Assembly: GCA_018287875.1 (NCBI GenBank)
Contig: JAGVVL010000009.1
Coordinates: forward strand, 2,790,001-2,854,000
Direction: 5' to 3'
Source: Nigrospora sphaerica
Lineage: Eukaryota > Ascomycota > Sordariomycetes > Amphisphaeriales > Apiosporaceae
Length of the DNA: 64,000 nt
The translations under genes and the position numbers were made by a program. The notes below the pieces were generated by a model. That model searched no databases and was not told the origin of the DNA. It saw only the letters and a list, made by a program, of their open reading frames with translations. Positions 11,450-23,025 of the stretch are shown here, in pieces (position 1 is the first letter of the stretch; each line of letters begins with the position of its first letter).

Positions 11450-13079
11450 TGCTTCCTGGACCCGGGCGGAGTTCAGGTAAGCTCTCATGCCACTTCGTCG
11501 CACGACCCGACCGCATCGTGGGACTGGCACCTGCGTCGCCGAGCCTCGCGGGCCCATCGCTCTCCGCCAGATCGTGTGCCCTCATGCTTGGCCTTGGCCC
11601 GCCATTCGCATGCTCCTCGAACCCCCCCGAGATAGCGCGGGCTGAGCGACTGGGCGCCATGCGTAACGCAAGCAGCATCGGCCCTCGCCTCGACAGCCTG
11701 TAGCGGCGCCCAGGTCATCCTTGTCTATTCACGTGGCCATGCAACTCCCTATATGCATGTACATAGCGCCCTCGACGTGGCGGCCAATAGACAGCGTGTT
11801 CTGAGCGTACCGACCTGCTGGATCTGGCCACACCTGGCGGCGACGTTCTCGGCTCACTCGCTCTGCCGAGCAAGCTGAAGCCTGCTAGACGCCCAGGTCT
11901 CATTCGCCTGGCATCGACACCTCCGGGTGGTTGGGCGAAAGGCATCGGGCGAGCGTCGTTCGTCATGCAGCCGCCTCCCCGGCCGGGGCGTCCGGAACAC
12001 CTCGAATGGGCTTCAGCCAGCGTCGTATGCATCCCCACCAGGAACCCCCTCCATTCTACGCCATCATCGGCGGGCGTTGCCGGCAGTCCTGCCTAGTCTT
12101 CTTGCTTGCTTTCCTACTCCCATAGGCATACGCAGGGCCCGCGTCTTCAGGGCCACGGAGCTGACTGCCATGGTGGGCCTAGTCGACCCCGCATACTTGA
12201 TCGATCCAACAGCCCCCGCACGCCACCGCACCGCTACCCCAGCTTTTGCCCCGGGTTTCCGCAGCTGTTCCGCTTGGGAACGCAATCGTGACGAGGTAGG
12301 TAGCGGTCGGCGGTGTCGCTTGAGTGGAATGCGGGGTCTTGTCACTCTGCCGCTGCCAGCGCCCTCGGGGAACGCCCTCGGGGAACGTTACTGACGCTGC
12401 TTGGAAGAGGGGAAATGTTTGTCGTTGTACCCGCCTTCCGGAAGTCCCGCACCGCTGCGCATGTCGTTCGAGTTGACGCCAGTCCAGGCGTGTCCAACGG
12501 AACGAGACTGAGAAGACTGGCAGGCAGGAGAGTCGGACAGAGGCAGAATCCCAACCTGCCGCACTGGCTAGCGACGTGAACACGACCGCCACGACCGAAA
12601 GGAGAAGGAGAAACTGTGACGAGAGTGCTAGGCCACGGGGCTCTCTTGGCATGCGGAGAATTCATCGGAGCAGGTAATTGGCGTTCGTCGGCTGACACCT
12701 CCTAAACCTGCACCGCCAAGGGGTGGAGGGGGGCCACGGCCTAGCGGTGCGACGACGAGTACACCGCGTTCAGCCAATCGGTCCTTAGGCGATCACTGGC
12801 TTGGCTTTTTTTGGGCGGGCAGCACGGATCGCCATGACCCCGGATTCAGGTCTCGCACTCGGCGGTGGAGATTCCCGCAGATTCCCGCAGCGTTGAGTTC
12901 ATAATCCATCTAGCCGTAGAGACGCCGAGGATCCCTGCCCCCATTGTTTTCACATTTATATACTCTTGTCCTACGCCGGCCGTTTGATCCCTCCTGAAAA
13001 CCTGGTTGTCACCGTCCTGTACACCACCCTCCTCCCATCGTCTCGCCTTCAGCCGGACAAGACGGACCACGGCAGCAAT
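11450..13079. other. Spacer with one doubtful reading frame
   Basis: Apart from a low-confidence reverse-strand frame (12179-12652), this 1.6 kb shows nothing recognisable. The frames at 11927-12394 and 11446-11703 are arginine- and serine-rich chance openings. Confidence 0.5.
12179..12652 (-). CDS. Doubtful small secreted protein
   Basis: An ATG-started frame of 157 residues has an N-terminus resembling a signal peptide, with FLLLLSVVAVVFTSLASA (about residues 14-31) and a possible cleavage before AG. The remainder has five or six cysteines but is basic and low in structure. No homology is recognised, and the sequence is also open in other frames. It could be chance in GC-rich DNA. Confidence 0.2.
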   Translation of the reverse strand: MPREPRGLALSSQFLLLLSVVAVVFTSLASAAGWDSASVRLSCLPVFSVSFRWTRLDWRQLERHAQRCGTSGRRVQRQTFPLFQAASVTFPEGVPRGRWQRQSDKTPHSTQATPPTATYLVTIAFPSGTAAETRGKSWGSGAVACGGCWIDQVCGVD

Positions 13080-15016
13080 ATGGACAACGACAGCGAGAAA
13101 GGCCACAGCAGCGAGAAGGGCCATGTCGACTACGTCCCAGACGTGGAGCTGGCCAGGGGTACCAATGGCACCCAAGATGACTGGGAAACCGAATTCACCC
13201 CCGAGGAACAAAAGCACATAATACGACGAATCGATCGTCGGCTAGTAACCACGGTCGGTGTCATGTATTGTGTGTCATTGATGGACAGGTTCGTTATTTC
13301 ACACCACGCCTGGCACCTCTCGGCCGTGCCTTCATGTGTCGCCGCTAACGCGGCCACGCACCCAGGACCAACCTGTCGGCAGCCAACATCGCCGGTATGG
13401 CGGACGAGTTGCAGTTGGTCGGCAACAGGTACTCCGTCGTGACGCTCATTTTCTTCGTGACCTACACACTCTTCCAGCCCCCGTCAACCATCATCGTGCG
13501 GAGGATTGGCCCTCGCGTCCACTTGGGTGCCATTACCATATTGTGGGGAGCGGTGATGCTCGGTATGGGATTCGTACAGAACTACCAGTCTCTAGCCGGT
13601 CTCCGTGTGCTGCTGGGCGTTCTCGAGGCTGGCTTCTTCCCCAGCTGCGTGTACCTGCTGAGTACATGGGTAAGTCTCTGCTGTTTCCATCCGGGCCCAG
13701 ACACAGCTGACCGTGAGTCGAACACAGTACACTCGATGTGAGCCGAGATGACCGTCGCCCTCTGAGTGTATAGATGCACGTCGCTGACAGTATCGCAGTT
13801 GAGGTCGGCAAGCGATACAGCTTTTTCTATATCCTGGGCTGTGTCGCAAGCGCCTTTGCCGGCATCCTCGCCTTTGGCCTCATGCAAATGTCAGGGCTAG
13901 GGAACTTGAGAGGGTGGCGATGTACGTACCCTGCTCGGTTCCTAGCAAGTTACGAACTAAATCGCGGTTCTAGGGATTTTCATCATTGAGGGAATCCTCA
14001 CCATCATCATTGGCCTCGGGGGCTACTGGCTCCTGGTGGACTTTCCTGACTCTACTCGTGAATCCTGGAGATTCCTGGGAGACCGAGAAAAGGCCTGGAT
14101 CGTTAGGCGAGTTAACGCGGATCGTGGCGATGCCGCCACGCCCAAGTTTGATCTTAAGAAGTTCCTGGCGGCCGGCAAGGACCTCAAAATCTGGTACGTT
14201 GGCCCGGTTCCGCCTGCGTAGCACAGCGCCTGGTTCGAGGCCGTGGTGGTTAACGTCGTGCAGGGCCTACGCGATGATCTTCTTCAACACTACGACCATC
14301 ACCTATGCCCTCGCTTACTTTCTTCCCATCATTCTCAACAAAAATCTCGGCTTCAGCATTGGCGCGTCGCAATGTCTCATTGCCCCCCCTTACGCCTTTG
14401 CCGGGTTCTGGATGTTTGGCATGGGCTGGCTTGGCGACAAGTACCACCTCCGTGGGCCTATCATCATTGCGAACATGGTGCTCTGCCTGATCGGCCTGCC
14501 TATCATGGGCTGGCACACTAACCCCTCGGTGCGCTACTTTGGCGTGTTCTTCGTGACGGCTGGGGCCAACTCGAACATACCGGCTGCTATGGCCTACCAG
14601 GCCAACAACATCCGTGGCCAGTGGAAACGCGCCTTCTGCAGTGCCACTCTCGTGGGAATGGGGGGTATCGGAGGTATCGCGGGCAGTCTTGTCTTCAGGT
14701 AAGCAAGCGGGCAAGCACTTCGGCCACTCCGGGGGGGCAGTGTCGCTAACGGTGTCTCTACGTCATAGGGCCGAGGACGCAGCAACCGGATACAGGCCCG
14801 GCTTGTATGCCTGCATCGCCTGTAGCCTCTTGACCATCGTCTTGGTAGTTCTCGTCGACTGCTACTTCTTCGTTGAGAACCGCCGGGCGGACCGAGGAGA
14901 AAAGGAATTGGAAAGCCACGAGGTAAGATTCTGGGTTTCCTTGGTAGTCGCGACGCAGAGGACTAATGCGAACTGTGCAGGATGGTTTCATGCCGGGCTT
15001 CCGTTACACGCTTTAG
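13080..15016 (+). CDS. MFS permease, anion:cation symporter (DAL5/TNA1) family
   Basis: This 496-residue plasma-membrane transporter belongs to the fungal allantoate/nicotinate/carboxylate permease group; the substrate cannot be told. The eight exons are 13080-13288, 13366-13669, 13728-13737, 13799-13921, 13974-14193, 14264-14698, 14769-14922 and 14981-15016. Every junction keeps the frame. The N-terminus is acidic and hydrophilic, EEQKHIIRRIDRRLV precedes helix 1, and SLMDRTNLSAANIAGM is the family signature at the first exon join. GVLEAGFFPSC (helix 4), the ADRG-containing central loop and the second six-helix bundle from YAMIFFNTTTITYALAYFLP follow. Exon 3 is only 10 nt and encodes YTR plus one base, completing the conserved W-Y-x-R-(Y/F)-E motif; without it the frame is lost. 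Confidence 0.93.
13728..13737 (+). other. 10-nt microexon of the MFS permease gene
   Basis: The microexon TACACTCGAT is bounded by an AACACAG acceptor and a GTGAGC donor. It lies between introns of 58 and 61 nt. Joining it restores STW-YTR-FEVGKRYSF in frame across both neighbours. Confidence 0.85.
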
Positions 15017-15872
15017 GGGGTGGTTGAGGGGCTGTCGAGGTCTTCCCACAGGCAGCGGGTGGGCGAACCTGGTGTCTTTTGCGCTGGCCTTGAGGCAGAG
15101 ATGGCGGTTGGCTGTTTGAGGGACGCGTTGTAATGTGTAGCTGGAGGAAACGAGGGGTGCACAGTGCGGCCTGGAGGTGTGCCACAAGTAAGAGGGAACC
15201 GGCTGCTCATACCCCGACCTGCTTTCTCTCCAAGCCGGGAGCGATGGGGTGGATGGCTTGAACAAACGGCCCGCTTACTCTGTAGCCCATCCATTCGAGA
15301 AATCACAGCATTCCAAGACCATCTACGCTCAGCCCACAGCAGTATCGGACAGCGGGCCGTCCGTACTCTCCAGCTCGTACTGGCTGCGCAGCAACCAGCA
15401 ATGACCGAATGAAGGACCCCGTGTTGGCGAGGGTGGACCACGACTCCCATCAGGTCCGGGTTGACTTGAAAGAGCCACCAGTGGGGAAATTCGTGATGCC
15501 TCACGAGGGGGCTGGCGCCAGGGCGCGGTCAGAAACTGGGCGCAGGACCGACGGCGAGGATGAAAACCGCAAAGCCACCTGATTCGTACGGACCGAAGAG
15601 GGTATAAGGAGCCGTAGAGTCCCCATTCTGCTGTGGTAGGCGTGAGCACATACTCGCACGCGGGGAAGCGTGGATGAGAGAAGTATTCATGCGTCTTTAC
15701 ATTGTGCAAAGGCCGTGCCTAGGTATTATATGTAGCTGGGGTACATCAGTACTTGTGCACTTTCTCTTCTATCGATAAGCCCGCCATTTTCCATTTTCTG
15801 CGGGCGCATCTGAGGTCGACCAAAACGGCGGGACCTGCCAGGCTTCTTATATAGAATGCGCCAGTTTTCATC
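15017..15872. other. Intergenic
   Basis: This spacer lies between two genes on the same strand and shows no supported feature. It presumably holds the PUS1 promoter. Confidence 0.55.
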
Positions 15873-18004
15873 ATGGCCACCAACAGCGATGCGCAGCAGC
15901 AACAAGCTGCTCCTGTTGCTGCCCCTTCGTCCGGCAGCGACTCGCATCCGGCCGCTGTGGCGTCCGGCCCTCGCACCGATGCCGTCGCCGCGGCCCTTCC
16001 AGACGCTGACGGCCCTGGCAAACCCGACAATGGCAGAACCGGTGCCGCCCATGGAAGGGGAGGCGGTGGCAGCGGTGGGAGAGGCCGTGGTGGTAGGGGC
16101 CAGGGAGACCGAAAACGCAAGGATCTTGGCCGCAACGAGTACAAGTACGTCTGGCACCCTCTCGCGCACGCTCTCCCGGACACAGCAGCCAATACGAGCT
16201 AACACAGTACCCAGCCGCGAGCGCACGGGAAAGCGCGGACGCAACAACGAGTGGGAGGACCGCAAGCGCCGCAAGGTCGGCGGTGACGGCGCCGAGGGCG
16301 ACGACGGCGCTGCCGCCCGCGACCGGCCCAGCTACATGAGCATTCCCTTCAGCGAGACCGAGATTGCCGCCGAGGAGCGGCGGCCGAAACGCAAGGTGGC
16401 CGTCATGATCGGCTACGCCGGCACGGGGTACCGCGGCCTACAAATCAACCACCGCGAGAAGACCATCGAGGGCGAGCTGTTTGGTGCCTTTGTGGCCGCG
16501 CGCGCCATCTCGAAAGTGAACGCCGACGACCCTAAAAAGTCGAGCCTGGTCCGTTGCGCCAGGACGGACAAGGGCGTGCACGCCGCTGGCAACGTGCTCT
16601 CCCTCAAGCTGATCATCGAGGACGAGGACGTGGTACAGAAGATCAACGATGCCCTGCCGCCTCAGATCCGCGTTTGGGGCATCCAGCGCACCAACAACTC
16701 CTTCAGCTGCTACCAGACGTGCGACTCGCGGTGGTACGAATACCTCATGCCCAGTTACTGTCTGCTGCCACCCCACCCCGAGAGTTTCATGGGCAAGAAG
16801 GTTCTCGAGGCGGTGGCGGAGAAGGGAATCGAGGAAGAATATACCCAGCGCCTTGGTGCCCTTCGAAATTTTTGGGATGAGGTCGAGAAGAATGAAATCC
16901 AGCCCGTCCTCGATGGCCTCGACCCCGAAGTGCGCGAGAAGGTGATTCAGCGACGCCACATGGCCAGCAATTCTGCGCAACCCCCGCCGACTGGCGAAGC
17001 AAAGGCCGAACCGCAAGCGGCAGCAGAACCCCCAGCGGCGGCGGCGGCGGCGGCGGAGGGCGTCATGACGGGTCCCGACTCGGCTGCCGCGCCCTCGGGT
17101 GTCCCCGACGCCTTGGCCGGCGGCTCCGAAGACCAGTCGGCGACGCCCATGGAGACGTCAACGAGCGCTGCCGTCGAGCCCAAGGAGCAGGACCCGGTGG
17201 ATGTCGCGCTCAAGCAGATCAAGACGGCCTACGTGGCCGCCAAGCGTCGCTACCGGGTGACGCCCGACCGCATCGAGCGACTGCAAGAAGCCCTTAACCA
17301 ATACGTGGGTACGCGCAACTACCACAACTACACCATCCAGAAGTCGTCGACGGATCCGTCAGCCAAGCGCAACATCAAGTCCTTCGTGGTGAACCCGCAG
17401 CCCATCCAGATCAACGACACGGAATGGCTTTCGCTCAAAGTCCACGGGCAGTCCTTCATGATGCACCAGATACGCAAGATGGTGGGTATGGCGGTGCTCG
17501 TCACGCGCTGCGGGACCGACATGGCCCGCATCCAGGAGTCGTATGGACCGACGCGCATTAGCATCCCCAAGGCGCCCAGCCTGGGGCTCCTGTTGGAGCG
17601 GCCCGTGTTTGAGAACTACAACAAGAGGGCCGAGGGTAACTACGAGAGGCCGGCCATCGACTTTGCCAACTATGAGAAGGAAATACAGGCGTTCAAGGAT
17701 GCCCACATATACCAGCATATCTTTGCCCTGGAGGAGAAGGAGAACTCGTGAGTGTTGCGGCTGCCTTTTTTTTTCTTCTTTTTTGGGGGGGGGTTGCGTA
17801 CGGTCGTCTAACTGAGCCATGCACAGGTTTCACACCTTTTTCCACCAGATTGACAGTTTTCGGTCGGACTACTTCCTTTGGGTTACGGCTGGCGGTATCG
17901 GCGCTGCCCATCAGCGTCTGGGGCAGCGGGACGATGACGTGCCCCAAGGCATGGATATGGAGTCGGACAACGAGGCCGAGGACGCCGAGGCAGGCGAGGG
18001 TTGA
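15873..18004 (+). CDS. pus1: tRNA pseudouridine synthase 1 (TruA family)
   Basis: Pus1 isomerises uridines in tRNAs (for example positions 27, 34 and 36) and in U2 snRNA in the nucleus. Exons are 15873-16144, 16215-17747 and 17827-18004; the product has 660 residues. Residues 1-85 are Ala/Gly-rich, ending in an RG-rich stretch (GRGRGGRGQGDRKRKD), followed by a basic, nuclear-signal-like region. The catalytic Asp is Asp209 in RCARTDKGVHAAGN, preceded by MIGYAGTGYRGLQ. The second half of the fold resumes at GTRNYHNYT and HQIRKMVGM. Between the halves lies an Ala/Pro/Glu-rich insertion (about residues 355-425) with a GCG-repeat poly-Ala run. The C-terminus is acidic and lies in its own exon. The gene converges on MED22, with 196 nt between stop codons. 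Confidence 0.95.
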
Positions 18005-18200
18005 TGAGGGAATACAGCACGACGGAGCAGCCAGGAAGTGACGGGCTGGTAGCGTGTGTGTCTCGGTAGCGGCTGTTGTGTTTGCCCCAAGGGGGCCATC
18101 TACCGGCCTAGAGTATACCCGAACGAAAAACCCGCCTTCGTCGCGCGGCTTCCTCTGCGTCTTCTTCCCGTAGCTCTACGTAGCCGCCGTGGTGATACAT

Positions 18201-18854
18201 TCAAGTGCCGCCTCCCGTGGCCCCGAAGGCTGGCTCCTGCGGCAGCTGCTGGTTGGCCTGCGTCGCCTGGGCGAGGGCGGCGTCCTTGACGTTGCGGGCG
18301 CGCATGGCCATCCACTGGTTGAACATGGCGCAGACGGCTTCAGTCTTGGCATCAATCTGGGCCTCGAGGGCCTTGACCTCGTCGGACGCGTGGGTGATGA
18401 GCGGGCCCGTGACCCAGAGGGTTTTCATCTCGCGCGAGAGCTGAAGAAGATTCTCCACCTGCTTGATCTGCCGACGCGAGGGTCAGCACGCGTCCCGCGG
18501 GGTCCGCCAGCGTGCCCGGCGCGCGAAGGGCCTCACCAGGGCCGAGGACTCGTTCTCCATCTTCATCGAGTTGAGAACGGCCACCTCGGTCGTGTAGTGG
18601 TCATCGATGGGCTGGGTCGCGGCCGCGCACAGACCCACGAAGTGCTTGAGGATGTCGGCCACGCACTTGTTGTGGCGGTCTGGAAGGGAAGGGGGCACGT
18701 CAGTCTGGGGGTGGGACCGCTTCGGAGCAGACCGTCCGTGTGGCCGTGGCCGCAAGGGAAAGACGGGAAAACGACGAGGGGGGAAGAGAGGGGGAGAGGC
18801 AAGGGCCGTCTTCGTCTTACCCATGAGCGTCGTCTGCTCTTTGCGTCTGTCCAT
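18201..18854 (-). CDS. med22: Mediator complex subunit 22 (Srb6)
   Basis: Med22 is a small head-module subunit of Mediator, which couples activators to RNA polymerase II. In transcript order the exons are 18821-18854, 18537-18679 and 18201-18467. The product has 147 residues, typical of the family. The first exon carries only MDRRKEQTTLM plus one base. Helical segments DRHNKCVADILKHFVGL, VLNSMKMENESSAL and QVENLLQLSREMKTLW-TGPL follow the Med22/Surf5 pattern, with the conserved LWVTGPL near residue 80. The C-terminus is Gln/Gly-rich. Introns of 141 and 69 nt have consensus borders. The gene is convergent with PUS1. Confidence 0.88.
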
Positions 18855-19457
18855 CTTGAGCTATGGGCGGCTTTCCACCATCGCTTTCTCGCCGGGCCAA
18901 AGCGGTACGTTTGCACTTCGAAGAGAGGTAGCGAAGCCCCTGTACCCAGCGGCAATAAGAGGGCGGCGCGTAGGAAGTGCTTCGACGTTCCAACTATGCA
19001 CCCAGGGTGGTTGTCCCTAAATGCCAGTTGCTGCTAGTGAGCGAGGGAGAAACGACCTAGCGTCACAGAGCGCTTAGTTTTTAGGGACGCCTCTATTACG
19101 GGGCTGTATTTACCTTAGCTTAAGCCATGTACATTGGAAGGTAGGTAGCGGTACCATCTGCCCAGATTTTAGCGGGTCGGTACCCCCACCCTTCCCGGCT
19201 TCCACTTTACGGGCAGATCCCATCATAGAAGCCGCACATCCCATACAACTCCCCTCTAACTTCTCTACAGCTATAGTACACATGCCGTCCCTCTGCTAAT
19301 CGATACAAGTCGCTTTGATATCCTGTATATACGCATTATATACATCATCTACCACGCGGGTCCGGAAGCCGTACTCTGCCAGTTGACAACACCGTCGCCG
19401 CCGCCCATTATATCCTGGCACTGCATCCCAGCATGCCAAATAGGGCGCCGCGTCGTT
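18855..19457. other. Intergenic
   Basis: This 600-nt spacer contains GTAGGTAG near 19141 and no supported gene. Confidence 0.5.
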
Positions 19458-21006
19458 TCATGACCGCGCACCCAGCGTCATGGCTGCAATCACGGCAGCA
19501 CCAATGCCGCTCCCATCCTCGGCGCCTGTCATGGTGATGGGGTCCTGGGCGCGATCGCTTGGCCAGTCCAGAATCTCAGCCAGCGCTTGGCTCCAGCGCG
19601 CCCTGAATTTGGGGTGCTTGTTGGCCACCGATCCGTCCGCCGCTACGTGACCCGATTCGATCCCCCTTTTCCGGCATATCGCCGCAATGCCGCACGCACA
19701 CAGTCGCGCCGCCCGCACCGCCACCGTCTCGGCCAGTTTGCGCGAAAGAAGCAGCTCCTCGTCGGATGGACTGATGCCCAGGACGCTGCGGAATCGCGCT
19801 CGCACCTCTTCCAGCGTGTCGTTCTCCAGCGCCGACAGAAACCCAGTGTCCAGCTTGTAGGCCTGCTGCAGCTTGCTGATGTCCTGTCCCTGGAACACGA
19901 GCCCTCTCTTCTCGAGGTCCACCATGACCAGTCGGTAAATCTCACCGAGGTACAGGCCCGCTGTCATCTTCTCAAACGTCTGCTCGCCGACGCGATTGGA
20001 CTCTCTGTCGATGGTCTCGTCGTATTGCGTTCTCGGTAGCACCCGATGTGCGTTGTCAAACGCGCCGTACTCGCAATTCACTGCCATGAGTGTGTCGGGC
20101 GGCACATCTGTTTTCAGTTTGGGTATGCTTCCGACCGGTTCGACGTAAGCCGCGTTGCAACCCGTGCCGAATATGGCGCCGATGATGGTTTCTGCGTCAG
20201 AGTATGCCGAGGCCATCAGCGCCCCGACTGTATCGTTGACCACGGCAATGACCTTGACGGGCACGTTCTGCGGCGGTGGTGAGCACACGAGATACAAATC
20301 CGACGTGCCAAGTGCCATGTCTCACTTACCTTTGCCTGCAATGCTTGGCTGATCTGAAGCGCAACGTCCTCGCCCTCGACGCCACTGACAGCCCAGCCTT
20401 TGGTCCAGCGCTTGAGCCTCCCATGGCTAACCCGCGCTTGTGATAGGGGATACGAAAAGGTGAAGCCCAGGGGAATGCTGGCAGCGGAGGAGCGGTCAGC
20501 CAGGTCCACACGTGCGGTTAATGGGGGGACACCCACGGGTTGGGGCCGGCTTTGTCCAGCCCGCGGTCTGTAATGAAATCGTAGATCGACGTGGCCACCA
20601 GATCCCACAGCTCGGCGGCCGTGGCCGTCTTGATCTCCTGGGGCAGGTAGTAGAGCTTCTGCTCCAAGTCGGTCTTTTCCTTGTTCGTTTTCAATGTGAC
20701 CCAGCACACTCGCAACTTGGTGCCGCCAAAGTCGACCACGAGGTAGGATCCCGTCTCGTTGCCGGACGGAGTGCCGAGGACCCAGGCCGGCTCCATGGCC
20801 TACCGCCTGTCAGACCCGTTTTGCCGGGAAGGGGGCCATGTCTCTCTACGTACCAGGTTCTGCTCAGGTTTCTCCAGCCCTTCGCTCAGTTCCTCGACGA
20901 ACCTTTCCGTGATCCGCTTCAGCTGCGCCGTGCCCACGGCGAACTCGGCGTCGATGCGAGCGAGTGCATCTTGCAGGCTTCCGGACTGGCCCCGGATGTC
21001 GCCCAT
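19458..21006 (-). CDS. Hexokinase-family sugar kinase
   Basis: Hexokinases phosphorylate glucose and fructose at C6 using ATP. In transcript order the exons are 20854-21006, 20537-20799, 20330-20477 and 19458-20267; the product has 457 residues. Motifs in order are phosphate-1 VVDFGGTKLRVC (about 70), sugar-binding LGFTFSYP and WTKGW, catalytic Asp200 in VNDTVGAL, IFGTGCNAAYVE, the EYGAFDN glucose contact, and the adenosine-side AADGSV and EDGSGIGAAVIAA. All catalytic elements are present. The protein is divergent: the canonical DLGGTN is DFGGTK, and the sequence ends soon after the adenosine motif. It may be a secondary or regulatory isozyme rather than the main hexokinase. The exon 2-3 join (PNP|IPLGF) uses a GTGGGT donor and a CTGAC branch site. 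Confidence 0.9.
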
Positions 21007-21327
21007 TGTGGTCTGGGAATCTGACTGGTGGCAGGCAGGTATACACTTTGGGCACCGCTTTCACACAAGGCGGGTTCGGACGGGGTGGCCAAATCGCTCA
21101 GTCAGCGAGGCTTCTTGGGTCTTCCTGTCTTGTGGCCCCTCCATCAGCCGGGACGAGCTGTCTCGGCCTTCTAAATAGTTTTGGCCGTCGCATGATGCCA
21201 CCGGCTCGCAGGGCGGACCGTCTAGCAGCTCGGCGAAATACCCATGCTGTTGTCCAGTTGCCTCCGTCTATAGTGACGTCAACGTGATCTAGCAAGGGCG
21301 GGTGGCCTCGCCATCCCGCCAACGCGC

Positions 21328-21687
21328 TCAGTGGGGATGGACTTCAACTCCGGCCAGCCTGATGTTTCGCATGGCCTGGAGCGCCCGCGGGTCGCTCGAG
21401 GGGGCAGAAAGCCAGTCGGCCGGCCGCCAGTCCTTATGGTACAGACCCGACCATGCCGCAAGCGTGCGATAGCATGAGGTGGCCAGATGAGATTCCGGGT
21501 CGAGAGGTGTAGATAGCGTTGAATTGCGTGTGGAAAGTTCCCGAAACCGTGTCCACCCGTCCTTGTCAGCCAGCGACTGGACGTGCACAAGGATGCCGCG
21601 GAGCGTCCGCTCCGACGGCGCTTCGGCTGGCCGAGGCAACACCGTAACGAACTCGGTATGAAGCCTCTTCACCCCTGAGATATCCAT
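21328..21687 (-). CDS. Hypothetical protein, weak
   Basis: An ATG-started frame of 119 residues (MDISGVKRLHTEFVTVLPRP to VEVHPH) has balanced composition with several Trp and Tyr residues (WRPADWLSAP). The frame stays open upstream to about 22029 but without an ATG, so a longer or spliced gene is possible. No domain is recognised. It lies 321 nt downstream of the hexokinase start on the same strand. Confidence 0.25.
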   Translation of the reverse strand: MDISGVKRLHTEFVTVLPRPAEAPSERTLRGILVHVQSLADKDGWTRFRELSTRNSTLSTPLDPESHLATSCYRTLAAWSGLYHKDWRPADWLSAPSSDPRALQAMRNIRLAGVEVHPH

Positions 21688-22302
21688 GGCGCCATGAGCG
21701 GGATACCTGGATATCCATGTCAATTCTTGATGCCTCGGAGCGAGAAGGATCGTAGTGGGAGGAGCCCTTTGCGCCCGAAGCGCAACCACGATTGGCCCTG
21801 CCAAGCTCTCCACGCGTGAAGTTTTGCCGGCAGACAACGCCGCTATGGGAAGCCGGTCACTGGATGATATCCAATCGCGATCGGGCCACAATTCAATGGC
21901 AGGTAGTTGTAAATATGGGTAAGTAGTTAGGTGTGGGTATATTAAGTACTCAGGTAGGTATCGTACGGGACCTCTTATATTGCCTGGATCATGGACGGAG
22001 GGTACATCCCATACATATTTGATAAGCAATGTACTTGCCTAATACCCTGATCCTCTGCCTCCCCCTATCGATAGAGGTTCCCAGCATTGGCAGGAACGGC
22101 AGAACGTCCCAGTGACATGTAAATAAAGTATGTACCTATTCGCTCAACAGCACAGATGAGCATTGATCAACCATTGTTTCCCCCCCCCCACGTTGTACAC
22201 AAGCACAAAGAAAACCCGCCCTAAGCAACAAATCCATGGTCGAATGACGGAGCGACTTGGACAACAGTCCCTAGCTCCACCGTCGCGACGCGCATCATCG
22301 TC
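21688..22302. other. Intergenic, motif-rich
   Basis: AT-richer sequence with repeated GGTAAGTAG/CAGGTAGGTA-type words around 21900-21962. No supported gene. Confidence 0.45.
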
Positions 22303-23025
22303 ATGGCTTTGGCATTCGCCGTCAGGGATCGGCGAGGCGACCCGTGGAACTTTGTAGGCCTCACCTCGGCCTTTCCTGACCTGGGCCTCGACGGCAAGGG
22401 CGTCAATGAACGGCGACCTTGCGGCCACACCCAGGCGCCCGGCTGCAAGGTATTTGAGGTGCCGCGTCTCGGCCCTGCCGCTGATGCCCCCGCCGAGCCC
22501 AGTGAGATCGATCCCGCCGTTCCCGATAAGAGGGTAAGCAACCTCTCTCTCCGTGTTGACATTGTCACTGCCTACCCTCCAGGCCGAAGAGGCTCCGGAT
22601 CAACTGACCCCCCGAGTGTTAAAGTCGCTGAAGGATCAGGTCCTCGTGTTTCAGTACAAGGGCAAGTTCCATGCGGTCGACAACGTAAGCTGCCCGCTCG
22701 CGACATAACCCCCCTCTCCCCCCAAGCCTAAAATGCTGACGTCGGCCGGCAGCGGTGCCCCCATCAGTCGTTTCCACTGTCCCGGGGGACCCCGTTCGAC
22801 ATTGAGGATTTCGGCGTTGTACTGAGTGCTGGCATCACATGCCCCCAGCACGACTGGTCCTTCGACCTGCACTCTGGTCAGGGCGACCGGGGCTCGTACC
22901 GCCTCGCCATTTGGGAGCTTGAGCTGCGCCCTGTTGCTACCGCTACAGAGGTCTACGGCAGCGGGGCCTCGACGCCAGCTGCCGACACGGGCGTCTGGAT
23001 CCGGAGAAAGCAGAAAATTGGATAG
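22303..23025 (+). CDS. Small Rieske [2Fe-2S] domain protein
   Basis: This soluble 201-residue protein has a C-terminal Rieske domain. Exons are 22303-22533, 22583-22684 and 22753-23025, all joined in phase 0. The cluster ligands are Cys113 and His115 (CPHQSFPLSRG) and Cys141 and His144 (CPQHDWSF), matching the C-x-H/C-x2-H pattern. VLVFQYKGKFHAVDN just before is the usual first strand pair. There is no membrane anchor and no catalytic oxygenase domain, so it is probably a stand-alone Rieske ferredoxin-like electron carrier with unknown partner. The 48-68 nt introns have consensus ends. It is convergent with the sugar-transporter pseudogene. Confidence 0.9.

Noticed and set aside
14221..14263. 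GGTTCGAGGCC resembling a tRNA B box
   Set aside because: It lies within an intron of the MFS permease gene and has no tRNA arms around it.
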